DNA from: Flaccisagitta enflata
Taxonomy: Eukaryota > Chaetognatha > Sagittoidea > Aphragmophora
Assembly: GCA_965153355.1 (NCBI GenBank)
Contig: OZ231127.1
Coordinates: 8,928,001 to 8,992,000, forward strand
Length of the DNA: 64,000 nt
Direction: 5' to 3'
In this document: positions 1 to 12,673 of the stretch, piece after piece
Position numbering within the stretch: position 1 is the first letter of the stretch
Layout: each line of letters opens with the position of its first letter
Program-made: the position numbers and the translations under genes
Notes under the pieces: model-generated
The model's database searches: none
Seen by the model: only the letters and a program-made list of their open reading frames with translations
Told to the model about the DNA's origin: nothing

Positions 1-337
1 TGGTCTGTCTGTCTGTCTGTCTCGCAAACTTTTAAACCACACAATTCTTAATTTATATAGGCCATAAGTTGGCCATGTTCTCTTTGATTTTTTCTAGTCA
101 AACATCACTCAAACATCGCTCAAAGTAGACAATGACAGTGGTTTATTTCGGCATACTTGAGGCAAATTATTGATTTATCATTAATCTATACCCAACCACC
201 ACCAAAATCTCCCAAATCACCACCACAAATGCCAAATCACCCAAACACTAGAGTGGTCGGGGATAAGTGACAAATTCAAGAAAATGATATACTCTAGTTC
301 ATTGCATAGATGTACCAAATTAGGAGGTTTTCCCACA
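1..337. other. No gene seen; flank sequence
   Basis: A short (GTCT)n run occupies the first ~22 bases. The rest is AT-rich sequence with a small CCACCACCA-type run near 195-235. I see no coding frame, RNA gene or transposon end. Confidence 0.5.
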
Positions 338-452
338 GTTGTTGTTGTTGTAAATGGTGTTGTCAATGATGTTGTAAATGTGGCTGTTGTTGCTGCTGTG
401 GTTGTTGTTGTTGTTGTTGTTGTTGTTGTTGCTGTTGCTGTTGTTGTTGTGG

Positions 453-522
<70 letters not shown>

Positions 523-524
523 AT
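338..524. repeat. (GTT)n microsatellite
   Basis: An almost pure GTT/AAC trinucleotide tract with a few GCT and GGT interruptions in its first half. The long poly-Val and poly-Asn frames across it are translations of the repeat and not genes. Confidence 0.95.
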
Positions 525-1319
525 ATCAACAAGCTACAATAGCCATTTGGTCTGGTTTTACTTTAGAACCCACATTACCATCTTGGCCAAAATAAAAGGA
601 TATAACAAGTGTAATACCTTGGAGAAATGGAGCGTGGGTATTATTACCATGACTCCGTAGTCAGTAAATTGAAATTATTGGACCTCTGACTACCAATGCC
701 GGCGGTCGATGAAAAGTCCAACCTATATGGCTAATTTTCGATGAAAAACTTAAGGCCACGATGGAGGTCGGGGTGATGACCCTGCCCTGACCCTGCCCAG
801 TCATAGTGAAATCCGTGGTCAAATCCACTCCTTTCTACTCTTTGAGGAAAAGGAAGTAAATAATTCAATCATAGACTTCTACCCCGGGCAAGGGCCAGAT
901 AGCTTTTGATTTACATTGCCCTCAGACATACAAATAAGGTAAAAAAATTTAATCAACCTTGCCCTGCAAAATATTTTTAGTAAATTTCACTTTTGTTCCT
1001 CTTTGTCTAAAACACTCAATAGGATGGTTTTCGATTTAAGGGCTCACTTAGCAACACGTGTGTTGTCTGTCTACAGCTGCAACTGTGACTCTTTGCCTGT
1101 TCTGTCGTATCAACTTACATTTTTCAACCTGATATATGCGAGCGGTGTAAAAATCTCCTCGATACTTGAATCTGTTTCTTTAAGTTGCTTACTCTTCGTT
1201 TTTTTTAATTTACCAAAACGGAGATTTATCTTTTTATCCGCTGTGAAGCCAGCATTGATTCTTTTTAGTAGAAATGCGGCGTATCACGATCGGAAGACAA
1301 TCCAGCATCAAAATGCGAA
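525..1319. other. No gene seen; unique-looking stretch
   Basis: Non-repetitive sequence with a 107-codon open frame at 1003-1326 that shows no recognisable domain and runs into the next repeat. I cannot support a gene here. Confidence 0.4.
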
Positions 1320-1428
1320 CCAGTAAGAGAGATAGCGAGAGTGAGAGCGAGAGCAACAAGGGCGACAGAGACAGAGAGACATAGAGAAAGTTTGAGCAAC
1401 CGACAAACTGCCTGGCTGACAGACAGAC

Positions 1429-2487
<1,059 letters not shown>

Positions 2488-2905
2488 AGCAGCAGCATAC
2501 AAGAACAGACCGACAGACATAAAAACCAACAGACGAACAGATAGATGGACGGACAACACTAAGTAAACCAATGGCAGGAATCTATTTGCTTACATTTCCA
2601 AGATCTTTTTATGTTCTTATCAAGGAATCACGGACCCGCTCTTATTTCAACTGTGGCTACATCTACGACAAGGTCTGGTTTGCTTTTGACAGTCAGGCTG
2701 TTAGAAAAATGGATCAATATAAGAGCTACATGATGATAAGAAGCAGGTAATGCGGGGTTATGATATCGTTATGAACAGGCGGCAGGGGCATACAACCCGA
2801 GTGCGTATCGTTGCCCCGAATTCTGTGCCCTGAGATGTACCATTTTTGCGTTTTTAGTGATGTCCAGAATTCTGGGCCACAAGAAAATGCATTATCATAT
2901 TTTCT
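2488..2905. other. No gene seen
   Basis: Mixed sequence between two microsatellites. It contains two copies of a GAATTCTG-type motif (near 2818 and 2866) that also occurs near 4787. No coding evidence. Confidence 0.4.
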
Positions 2906-2909
2906 CTCT

Positions 2910-3082
<173 letters not shown>

Positions 3083-3489
3083 CATGAGAGAAACAAGGCC
3101 TAGACACATAACCTCCCCAGTTGATAAGAGATCATTAAACCATTAAACCATTAAACCATTTAACCATTAAAAAAAACTTATTTCAAGGATGGAAGCGTTT
3201 TTTTACTTCTTCATTTAAACTCATGCTCATTATTAGAACACAAGTGGTATAGAAGCTTTTTTCCACTACAACACTTGCAATTGTAAAAGTCAATTATTAG
3301 GAAAAGAATTAATAGCCTTTAGTGGCTTTAACAGAACTTAGTTTTAAGATGGAAGCTCATGCTTATGCTTACTACTAGATGAAAAGTGACAGAGAAGTTT
3401 TTTTTTACTACAAACACCTGCAAAATATAAAAGTTGATAATAAGGACAAGAATCAACAGTCAATCTTTTTTAGCGGCTTTAAAGAGAAA

Positions 3490-3659
3490 ACAAGGCCGGA
3501 TACACGGCAATCCAGTCGCAGACGGTTGAGCAGGAGCAGTAATGCGAAAACCGCTCGGAATTCAAAAATGTGACGGACGGACGGACAGACGGACGGACAA
3601 CCCGACAGACCTACCGACCGACCCGGCAAGGTGTAGAGTCGCGTGTCCGCGACTAAAAA
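3490..3659 (+). mobile_element. Hairpin-ended (GGAC)n short element, copy 1
   Basis: It starts at ACAAGGCCGGATACACGGC, carries a short ACGGACGG-type array, and ends in the hairpin AGTCGCG-TGTC-CGCGACT followed by AAAAA. The 5-prime region also contains CAGTCGCAGACGG, related to the 3-prime stem. No coding capacity. The layout (conserved 5-prime end, internal tandem repeat, 3-prime stem-loop) resembles Helentron-associated or Pearl-type elements, which is inference. A weaker piece of the 5-prime end lies near 3797-3840. Confidence 0.75.
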
Positions 3660-4080
3660 TTAGTTTTGGGATGGAAGCTTTTTTTTACTACTTCACTCCA
3701 GCTCATCAGCTTTATAAAAGTCAAAGATTTGAGGAAGAAGCAAATCTGCTATTCAGTTGTTGTAAATAGTAACAGTTTGCTATGTCAAAGTTAAATGAGG
3801 CTGGATACACAGCACCCAAGCTGTTGACAGTTGCAGCCCTCTTAAAAATGTTTTTTTTCCGAGTAGCATGATTTTACCCTCTAAGTCTTCCGACATGAAA
3901 AATCCAACTCCACTAGTGAAAATACACCAAAACTTAGAAGAAACCCCAATCTTTTGCTTTTATTGACAGACAAAAACAGGAGGAAACTATCCTTACTTTA
4001 CTGACTGCCTGAAATAAAAAAAATGTATTCCTTACTAAAAAAAAAAAAAAAAATTAAACATATCAAACTCTGTACATTTT
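3660..4080. other. No gene seen
   Basis: AT-rich sequence with repeated words such as GGATGGAAGC and TTTTTTACTAC that also occur at 3188, 3349 and 3400. It looks like diverged low-copy repeats flanking copy 1 of the hairpin family. Confidence 0.35.
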
Positions 4081-4082
4081 TC

Positions 4083-4737
<655 letters not shown>

Positions 4738-5033
4738 TAAAGATTAAGAGAGAGGGAGTAAAAGAATACGGTGTCTCGGGGAACAGAATTCTGGGCCCTG
4801 AGATTATGGGATTTTTTGGGGCCCTGAGACTTTGTACCCTCGGGGCCCCGCGTCGCGCCCTACAACCCCATTAACTCTGTCTGTATGCCAAACTGTGCAT
4901 GCCTCCCCCACTGTGCCTGCCCCCTTTTGTCTGCCCTCCCTCTCTTTGAGTCCCCCCTCTTCCTCCCACCATATTGACGGCGAGGATATGCAGTCAAAGG
5001 CGGTCTAGTCGGAAACAAAAGGACATGAGCAGT

Positions 5034-5035
<2 letters not shown>

Positions 5036-5089
<54 letters not shown>

Positions 5090-5234
5090 CGCCGATAACG
5101 AGGACAACAACAACGCCGAAAACGAGGACAACAACAATAACAACAACGCCGATAACGAGAACAACAACAATAACAACAACGCCTATAACGAGAACAACAA
5201 CAACAACAACGCCGATAACGAGAACAAATAAGAG

Positions 5235-5278
<44 letters not shown>

Positions 5279-5350
5279 CGCCGATAACGAGACAAAACAA
5301 CTCCAAACAAACGAAACGAGAACAACAGCAACGCCAACAGCGAGGACAGC

Positions 5351-5433
<83 letters not shown>

Positions 5434-5444
5434 CGATAATGAGG

Positions 5445-5499
<55 letters not shown>

Positions 5500-5556
5500 C
5501 GACAACAATACAGCAACGACAACATCAACAACAACATCAACAACACCAATAACGAG

Positions 5557-5600
<44 letters not shown>

Positions 5601-5700
5601 CGCCGATAACGAGGACAACAACAACAGCGCCGATAACGAGGACAACAACAACAGCGCCGATAAAGAGGACAACAACAACAACACCAACAACTACGCCAAC
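5036..5700. repeat. (AAC)n microsatellite with GATAACGAG spacers
   Basis: AAC repeats are interrupted by recurring GCCGATAACGAGGAC-type spacers, giving a higher-order tandem structure. Long poly-Asn, Val, Cys and Leu frames are artefacts. Confidence 0.95.
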
Positions 5701-6000
5701 TCTCTCTCTCATTCAGATTTTGATTCTGGTATTGCTTTCTCTTGTTCATCCAACAGATCTTCCAGCTTCTGGTGCTGAATCCTCAGTTTCAACAGCGACA
5801 GCGGCGGCTGCAATGTCAGTTTGAAATGCGTTCGTTTGGATAATACGGCATCCTACAAGACATGTCGAGAAAGTCTTTGGGCTTGAAGGCAACTGCTATG
5901 CTTTGTTGGTTCCGCAGTCTTTGCCGTTACATATGATTGAGGGGGTTGGAAAGAATCAAGCGGACACACAAACATAAGAGGTGGGAGTCAAGTCAGAAAA
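5701..6000. other. No gene identified
   Basis: This 300-bp stretch between the AAC array and the BEL element has mixed composition. No frame longer than about 60 codons shows a recognisable motif. It ends at the 5-bp target site GGGCC (6001-6005). Confidence 0.4.
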
Positions 6001-6005
6001 GGGCC

Positions 6006-6490
6006 TGCTTGAGTAACTGGCTACTTGAGGCTTGAGGCAAATAAGGCATCGAGATATAACAAAATGAGGCTTTATTACATCACCATATGGAACGAATCGT
6101 CAAACTGAAGAAAGGGACAAAAGGAGGGAAAACATTAGGCCAATGCTAAGGGTGACAAAAGAGAAATACGACAAATATCATATCAACTTAATACTACAAC
6201 GCTTCTTACCACACTAGGACGATGCCGATGAACAGCTACTGAATAGACCGACTGTGCACTGGCATTTAAAGGATCTAAATAATCTACACTTTGACAGCTC
6301 TAACCAATGACAGCTCACGGGTCACGCACAGCCACGATGACAGCCAATAGACAGCTAGAATGATAACATGCTTCACCTATGACGTCATAAGCCAATGAAC
6401 GACAAGCGACGGCAATGAACATTCACGAGGCAACGCTAATGAATCTCGATAGATGGCGGGCAGGTAAAAAGAACATCGGCTTATCATACA
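6006..6490 (-). repeat. BEL/Pao 3-prime LTR
   Basis: 485 bp. On the minus strand it begins TGTATGATAAGC and ends CTCAAGCA. An AATAAA polyadenylation signal (plus-strand TTTATT at 6071-6076) lies about 65 bp before the LTR end. It differs from the other LTR at four places, including a 3-bp deletion of CAG near 6044. Confidence 0.95.
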
Positions 6491-6649
6491 CCCCCACCTA
6501 GGAATCGAACAATAGGCAGATTTCTAAATCAAAACTAAAGGCTAAAGAACAACCCCAATGCGACATGATGCAATAAGAAATCATAGACGCAATAACTACA
6601 ATGATACACAATGATACGCAAATCGATGTACGATCACAACTACGGAAAG

Positions 6650-8986
6650 TCATTCGGCGCCCCCGCCATCGACAACCACCTCCTCCACCTTCTGATCTTC
6701 ACCTTCACGCTCCAACAGAACAATCTTCCTCACGTCGGGTTCGAGAGAACGATTCGAGGAAGTCCGGAGCACGATGCGTCGAACGAGCCCATCTTCACTG
6801 GGGATCGCATTTGTAACGATGGCCAATGGCCAGCGTTCTCTGGGCAAGGACTCTTCGATGAGGAGGACGAGATCGCCCTTCTGGATGTTGCGTTGGCGTG
6901 AGATCCACTTGGACCGCTTCTGGAGACTTGCGATGTACTCGTTGCGCCACTGCTTCCACAATGAGTCCAGGATCGGCCGGAGAACGTCTTTGGATCGGCG
7001 CAGCTCAGTCCCTGTGAGCGGCACCGCGGGCAGAACGTCGGAGGAGAGGACCAAGGATGACATCGCCGGGTTGAGGAAATGCGCCGGCGTCAATGGACGG
7101 AGATCTTGAGGGTCCGCCGAGAATCGAGTCAACGGTCGCCGGTTGACGATTCCAGCGGCAACTTGAACGATGGTGCGGAAACGCTCGTAATGGAGCTCAC
7201 CAGAAGTAAGGCCGTCGATGACCTTCTTCACAACTCCCACGAGGCTCTCCCAGCTTCCTCCTTGATGCGGCGCATGAGGCGGGATGAAGTGCCAATCGAT
7301 TCCAAGTGGCACCGGATTCTCTTGCGATGGCGGAGAATTCTTCCATTCCGCGAGCATCTTCTTAAGCATGTTGTCAGCGCCTATGAGATTTGTCCCCTGG
7401 TCGGAGTGGAGACGTCTGACGGAGGGGTAGAAAGAATGAAAGCGCTTCAGAACCTCGATGAACGTCTGCGCTTCAATGTCACTGACAACATCCATGTAAA
7501 CAGCTCTGACGCGAAGACAACAAAACAGGACCACCCAAACTTTCTTGCCATAGCGGCCAGACTTAACTGAGACTGGCCCAAAGAGATCGACGCCTGTATC
7601 CGTGAAGGGCGGCGCCACGTCCAAGCGATATGACGGAAGAGGTGCCATTTGCTGTGTCTCCGGATGTCGATATCGACGGCGACAAGCAAGGCATCTCCAG
7701 AGGACCTTCTTTACGGCTTGGCGACCCTTGATGATCCAAAACTTGTGGCGGAGTTCAGAGAGCACGTACTCGATGCCAGCATGACCACATTCCTCGTGGG
7801 TAGATTTGATGATATGATTAACAAATGGATCATCATATGGCAGGATCAATGGATGAACAACTTCAAACGACTCAGGGCGGAAGTTCAGTCTTCCCCCAAC
7901 CCTCAGGTAACCTTTGTCATCAACAAATGGACTCAATTGACGTAACGATGAGGCTGACCTGTTGAGAACCCTTTTCTTCTTCTTTGGGTCCTGACCGACG
8001 AGAACGGCGATTTCCGCTTGGAAATGATGACTTTGACAGTCACGAATGATACAATCTTCCACTTGCTGCGACTCCAATGCGCTGGGAAGAGACGAGATTG
8101 CGGAATTGAACTTGTCCGGCTGCTTGCAGGACCTTCCGATAAACCTGAGGACGTAACTTAGGATACGCTTGACCGATTGGTAATCACTCTTCCTACGCAA
8201 TAATTTCTCAATGCATGAAACATCAGAGGAACTTTCCTGAATTGGAGGATCGACGTCAGATGCCCCCACCGTGGCTTCATCGGGGACGGGAAGCGATGGC
8301 CACTCATCCTCTGGGCAAGCGATGAATCTCGGGCCTTCATGAAATAACTTCCACGACTCTGATTCCTCGGGCATGGCTCCACGAGAGACAACGTCGGCTG
8401 GGTTCAACGATGTCGGAACCCATCGCCACTGCTTCGGCGGGGAATCTGGATGGGTTAGATGAATTTTGTTCAAACGATTTGCCACAAAGACAGGGTGCTT
8501 ACCATCCTTGCCCTGGATCCAGAAATAGACGGTGGTTGAATCCGTGAAGAATACTTCTCGCGTGATCTGGACGTCGATGTCCTCCTTGATCTGCGTTGAC
8601 AATTCAACACCAATGACTGCAGCCGCTAATTCCAACCTTGGAATAGAACCATTCACGTCCACATTGGTTTCCTCCATTGGGGAAACACGCGACTTGGCTG
8701 CGACCCAAACGATTGCACCTGTGGCTTCGATAACGAAATAAGAAACTGCACCCATGCCAATGAGTGAGGCATCCGTGAATGTGATCAAAATGACAGGCTG
8801 ACCATGGTAAGAGAGACCAAACGAACGAGGCATCGGTAACAACTCAAGAGCTTTCATACCTTCAAACCACTTGACTACTCGGTCCTCGATGTCTTCTGGA
8901 AAGTCGGTGTTCCAGTCGAACTTGGCAGCGCACAATTCTTGATTGAGCTTCTTCCCCAGAAGTGTGTATGGACCAACTTGGACCAA
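6650..8986 (-). CDS. BEL/Pao pol part 2: RNase H and integrase
   Basis: A 778-codon open frame that replicates and integrates the element. RNase H acidic residues are visible as TDAS (Asp72), RLEL (Glu119), FTDST (Asp149) and NPAD (Asp198). The integrase zinc-binding region has His397, His402, Cys432 and Cys435. The catalytic DDE triad fits TGVDLFG (Asp467), HSDQGT (Asp529) and GGSWES (Glu580). The first ~4 residues overlap the frame break: the true upstream frame is the RT in the preceding ORF, separated by a 10-bp tandem duplication at 8971-8990. The nominal Met is therefore not a real start. No premature stop lies within the frame. This part of the polyprotein looks intact. Confidence 0.93.
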   Translation of the reverse strand: MVQVGPYTLLGKKLNQELCAAKFDWNTDFPEDIEDRVVKWFEGMKALELLPMPRSFGLSYHGQPVILITFTDASLIGMGAVSYFVIEATGAIVWVAAKSRVSPMEETNVDVNGSIPRLELAAAVIGVELSTQIKEDIDVQITREVFFTDSTTVYFWIQGKDGKHPVFVANRLNKIHLTHPDSPPKQWRWVPTSLNPADVVSRGAMPEESESWKLFHEGPRFIACPEDEWPSLPVPDEATVGASDVDPPIQESSSDVSCIEKLLRRKSDYQSVKRILSYVLRFIGRSCKQPDKFNSAISSLPSALESQQVEDCIIRDCQSHHFQAEIAVLVGQDPKKKKRVLNRSASSLRQLSPFVDDKGYLRVGGRLNFRPESFEVVHPLILPYDDPFVNHIIKSTHEECGHAGIEYVLSELRHKFWIIKGRQAVKKVLWRCLACRRRYRHPETQQMAPLPSYRLDVAPPFTDTGVDLFGPVSVKSGRYGKKVWVVLFCCLRVRAVYMDVVSDIEAQTFIEVLKRFHSFYPSVRRLHSDQGTNLIGADNMLKKMLAEWKNSPPSQENPVPLGIDWHFIPPHAPHQGGSWESLVGVVKKVIDGLTSGELHYERFRTIVQVAAGIVNRRPLTRFSADPQDLRPLTPAHFLNPAMSSLVLSSDVLPAVPLTGTELRRSKDVLRPILDSLWKQWRNEYIASLQKRSKWISRQRNIQKGDLVLLIEESLPRERWPLAIVTNAIPSEDGLVRRIVLRTSSNRSLEPDVRKIVLLEREGEDQKVEEVVVDGGGAE

Positions 8987-11674
8987 CTTGGCCCAACGGG
9001 TCGAAGATTCCCATCACCACGGAGAGGACACGCTTGCGATTCAAAGGACCCCCACCACTTTTCGCTGAAGGCTTAATGCGAAAAGTATCCTCTTTCGGAT
9101 CATACTGGACTCCAAGGACCGATGTCCTGGGGATTTCCCCCGATCGCTGTTTAAACCCGTCGGCTCTGAGTGCTTCTGGAACGGAATCTAAAACGGCACG
9201 AGAATTAGACACAAACTTTGTGAGAGGAAAGCCTCCACGAGAACACAAATCAATAAGACCTCTTACCAATGCAATCAAACTTTCCTCTGTGGGAGATGAT
9301 GTTGGGACGTCGTCGACGTACGCCCCAAGGATTGCCGCGACCACTTCTTCGGAGAAATCTTCACCATGGACTTCCGCGTTGCGGCGCAGGGCAAACGAAG
9401 AGATTGACTCCGAGCACGAAGAACCAAAGATATTGACCTTCATCCGGAGGCACTGGAGGATGTCTTCACGACCGATTATCCACCTGAAAAATCTCAATGC
9501 GTCGCGATCCTCTGGAGGGATCAAGACTTGATGAAAACAACTCTTAATATCTGAGACTGCGAAATAATCGTACCTCCTAGCATTTTGCAATGCTGTGAAA
9601 ATGGTGGTCTTGGAACCTTCACCGGTCAACAACATGGAATTCAGACTTACTCCATGACTCTCAGCTGCGCCATCAAGGCAGAATCTATGCTTGCCCTTGC
9701 GTTCGCTTAGGACTCCTGGCAAGTACCACACGATGTCCGACGTTGGGGCCTTCATGTCAACAATTTCGGCCCATCCTTCGGCGAGGAGCTTCTCCACCGA
9801 GTCCTCAACGATCTTCTTCAAATGCGGAGTCTTCGCTAGACGACGAGCCATCTTCATGGTGCGGACTCGTGCAGTCGTCTCGGAAGCATCTGAGGGTATA
9901 GTAGCGGAAATTACCTCACGATCTTTATCCCAAAGTAATCCCACCTGGATTCTTCCATCCACGAATTTGCATGTCTTGTTCATGATCTCCTCGGCTTTCC
10001 GGTCATTTTGGGATTTCCCCAGTCTCGATGACAATGTGTCTGGAAAGTCCATCCGGAAATACTTCTCCAACTTCTTGTTAAGTTTACGTCCTTTGTCGAA
10101 CGTAACATACGCGGACCAAGCTTCCTTTGAGCGAGCCTCGATTGGGCCCATAAGCGACCAACCAAACGGAGACCTCAGTGCAACAGGGGAGGAACGATTA
10201 ATGAGACGCGCTTCATAATGCACAAATGCGGGAGCAAGGTCCGTGCCAATCAACAAGGATACTTCGCTACTGGGCAAATCAATCAAGTTTACACCTTCCA
10301 TATAGTCATATTTGTCAACATGTGACTGTTGAGCAATATGATCTGGTTTTACCGGTAAGGACTCAACCACATAGGCTTCGACATCGGCGATAACCATCTG
10401 AGGATCCACGAGAGACTTGAGAGTGAGCGTCGCCACATCCCTCTGCCCGGAAGAGCTGGATCCCAATCCGTTGAGCGTAACAAATTGTTGGCGGGTCGGA
10501 ACACCAAATTCGCGCTGAAACTTTCTCGAAATCAAAGTTTTATTACTTCCGGTGTCATAAAGACCGTAGACAGCAGTAGAGGCACCATTGGGGAGAGATA
10601 CTTGCAAGGCATAAATTGGGCGGAAACAATCAACATTGGATATGATGGCAGAAATGTTGACCTGATTTTCTTGGGGATTTCCCCCGATCGGAGTCGGGTC
10701 CACTGGTTGAGTCCCGGAGAGCTGTAGAAGTCGATTCTGCACACCCAGACTTGGTCCAGCTGGAGCCAAGTTGACGACGCCACTGCTTGAAGAAAGACTT
10801 GAGGAAGAAGTCTGAGAAGTAAGAGGGGCAGCATGCATAAGAGTGTTATGACCAAAACGTGAGCATAAGAGGCACTGAACCTTCTCTCGACAATTACCAA
10901 TGAGATGGTTTCTACCCATGCACTTCAGGCATAACCTCTGCTTGAACAAAAATTGCTTCCTTTCTTGAAGGGTTAACTCACTAAATCGAGGGCATTCATC
11001 CAACAGATGGGCATCGGAACACATGATACAGACTTTATACTTTTGCTGAGTCTGTTGAGGCCACTGGATGGAGCTGGGCACCAGAGGCGGCTCCTGCTGC
11101 TGCGAAGACGGGCGAGATTGCTGCGGCGAGAAGCGGGACTGCTGCGAACGACGTTGGGAGTTCCCCAGACCAGTTGCATCGAAAGCGGCGACGTTGGCCT
11201 TCGAAAATGGATTCGGCTTTGATGGCGGCGGACTTGGTTTGGTGGCAGCCTTGAAACTAGGGGAGGAAGAAGGAGAGGATGAGGAGGCAGGCTTACTTTC
11301 AACCAGCTCACACATACCAAAACTGCGGCTTATTTCTTTAAACCAATCTTTGAGAAATTTGATCAAGAAATCAATGTTCACTTTCTCCCCCTTATCCTCA
11401 GCAGTCCCAGACACTTTGGAGAACTTCTCCTTGACCTTGTAACTGAGCCTCTTTTTGGCAATGGAAACAACCGTAGCTTTAAGCTCCAAAAAAGAGGCAT
11501 CCTTAGTAGCCCTTGCAAAGGCACTCATTTCCTGAATTTCCTGAATGAGCCCCTTGATTCCATCAACAGAATTGGTTGGTACCTCCTTCCCTTCCAGGAT
11601 ACTAGCCAAGTAGCTTTCAGCCTTACCCTGTCTTTTCCCATAGAAAAATTTCAATTCCTCAAGAGCCTCTTTCA
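8862..11674 (-). CDS. BEL/Pao gag C-terminus, protease and reverse transcriptase
   Basis: A 937-codon frame. In order it has the gag C-terminal helical part (residues 1-120), a Ser/Pro/Gln-rich linker (125-210) and Cys/His knuckles beginning at 216 (CIMC), 249 (CLKC) and 268 (CLLC). The aspartic protease site DTGS is at 374-377, and the reverse transcriptase has its catalytic YVDD at 786-789. The reading frame opens at a TTG codon just after the gag stop, with its own upstream stop only a few codons back. It is therefore a continuation in the -1 frame and not an independent gene. From about residue 900 the frame is shifted by a 10-bp duplication, and the last ~50 residues are out-of-frame sequence. 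Confidence 0.93.
8971..8990. other. 10-bp tandem duplication breaking BEL/Pao pol
   Basis: GACCAACTTG occurs twice head to tail. Ten extra bases shift the RT frame out of register with the RNase H frame exactly here. The frames on either side are otherwise open and motif-complete. A single slippage-type duplication is the simplest cause of the break. Confidence 0.9.
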
Positions 11675-12673
11675 AAGCTGTGACTTATCTGTGAGATAGA
11701 TGTAGTTGGAGACCATCTTGTAGGCTTCTCCCGTGGTTCGATCTTGGAGGGCGACGAAGCGTTCGGCGTCAGTCACTCCAGGGACGTCCATGACCTCGCT
11801 CCGAAACTTCTTAATGAAGCGAGAATATTGCACCTCACCGCCTGAGAACCTCTCAGACTCCTTTGGCGTCGAGTACTTGAGTCTTTGACTTCCCAAGAGA
11901 TGCGAAAAATCACCACTCGGCGAAATCGCGGCAGCGGCAGCAGCGGCAGCGGCGGCAGCTGCGCCATCGGTGACAGCAGCTGCGGGAGGCGGATCTGGAG
12001 GCTTCTGCGAGCCACCAATGTCGAGAGATGCGCGATGCTCTGATAATGTTGCGTCGTCGATCCCTTCGTCGATGGCTTTCTGTATAATTTTGCGCTTCCG
12101 ACTCTTGAGGGCATGCTTGAGCTTTATCTCTTCCAGCTCCGCCATATCAGCTTCCTCAGAGAGCTCCAACTTGAGCTGAGACAGTCGAGCCGGAGGTATA
12201 CTTTCACCACCACCTGTAAGGGCTGCGTTGAGAAGGGCACTGGCGATGGACCCAGAGGCCCGTTTCGCAGCTTCATCATCGGCGGCCTTTTTGGCCGCTT
12301 CCTCGTCGGCCTTCCTCTTAGCCTCTTCATCCCCCATAGTAGAATTGTTTGAAGTAGAGGCGAAACTTTCTTCTGAGGAGAGACTTGGCTGGGTTACTGA
12401 GGGAGATCGCAAACGGGATCGGGAGCGGGCACGACAACGCGCTAATCGATTCTTAGGAAGAGATGTTTTTATCTTTGACTCTTCAATGAATTTCTGTTGC
12501 TCTTTAGAAAATAATTCGAGATTTGCAAGTAACTCAGCTAAGAGAGAGTTGTACGTCTGTCCAACAATATCGTAGTCTTCGTCAGGTGATTCTCTGGCCT
12601 CAAGAAACCGCTGCAATTGTTTTGATACTTCTACAAATGCCTCAAATTTCTCTTTAGATTCTGGCCGTTTCAT
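11672..12673 (-). CDS. BEL/Pao gag N-terminal ORF
   Basis: A 333-codon frame starting at ATG 12673. It contains an Arg/Ser-rich region (residues ~75-105), an Ala/Lys/Glu/Asp-rich coiled-coil-like segment (~110-145), a charged helix (~170-205) and a poly-Ala run of about 12 residues encoded by mixed GCN codons. The BEL/Pao gag core (region around TTGEAYKMV) sits at the end. The frame stops at TGA 11672-11674 in the middle of this conserved core, and the core resumes in the -1 frame. Most BEL/Pao elements encode one continuous polyprotein. The stop is either a small indel or a recoding site. Confidence 0.88.
   Translation of the reverse strand: MKRPESKEKFEAFVEVSKQLQRFLEARESPDEDYDIVGQTYNSLLAELLANLELFSKEQQKFIEESKIKTSLPKNRLARCRARSRSRLRSPSVTQPSLSSEESFASTSNNSTMGDEEAKRKADEEAAKKAADDEAAKRASGSIASALLNAALTGGGESIPPARLSQLKLELSEEADMAELEEIKLKHALKSRKRKIIQKAIDEGIDDATLSEHRASLDIGGSQKPPDPPPAAAVTDGAAAAAAAAAAAAISPSGDFSHLLGSQRLKYSTPKESERFSGGEVQYSRFIKKFRSEVMDVPGVTDAERFVALQDRTTGEAYKMVSNYIYLTDKSQL

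Noticed and set aside
284-595. Poly-Val / poly-Asn open frames
   Set aside because: Pure translation of the (GTT)n microsatellite.
4860-5749. Long Leu/Val/Cys-rich frames over the AAC array
   Set aside because: Repeat translation; spacer words repeat at DNA level in all frames.
8962-12575. Plus-strand ORFs of 60-190 codons across the BEL element
   Set aside because: Antisense shadows of the minus-strand gag-pol frames; no domains of their own.
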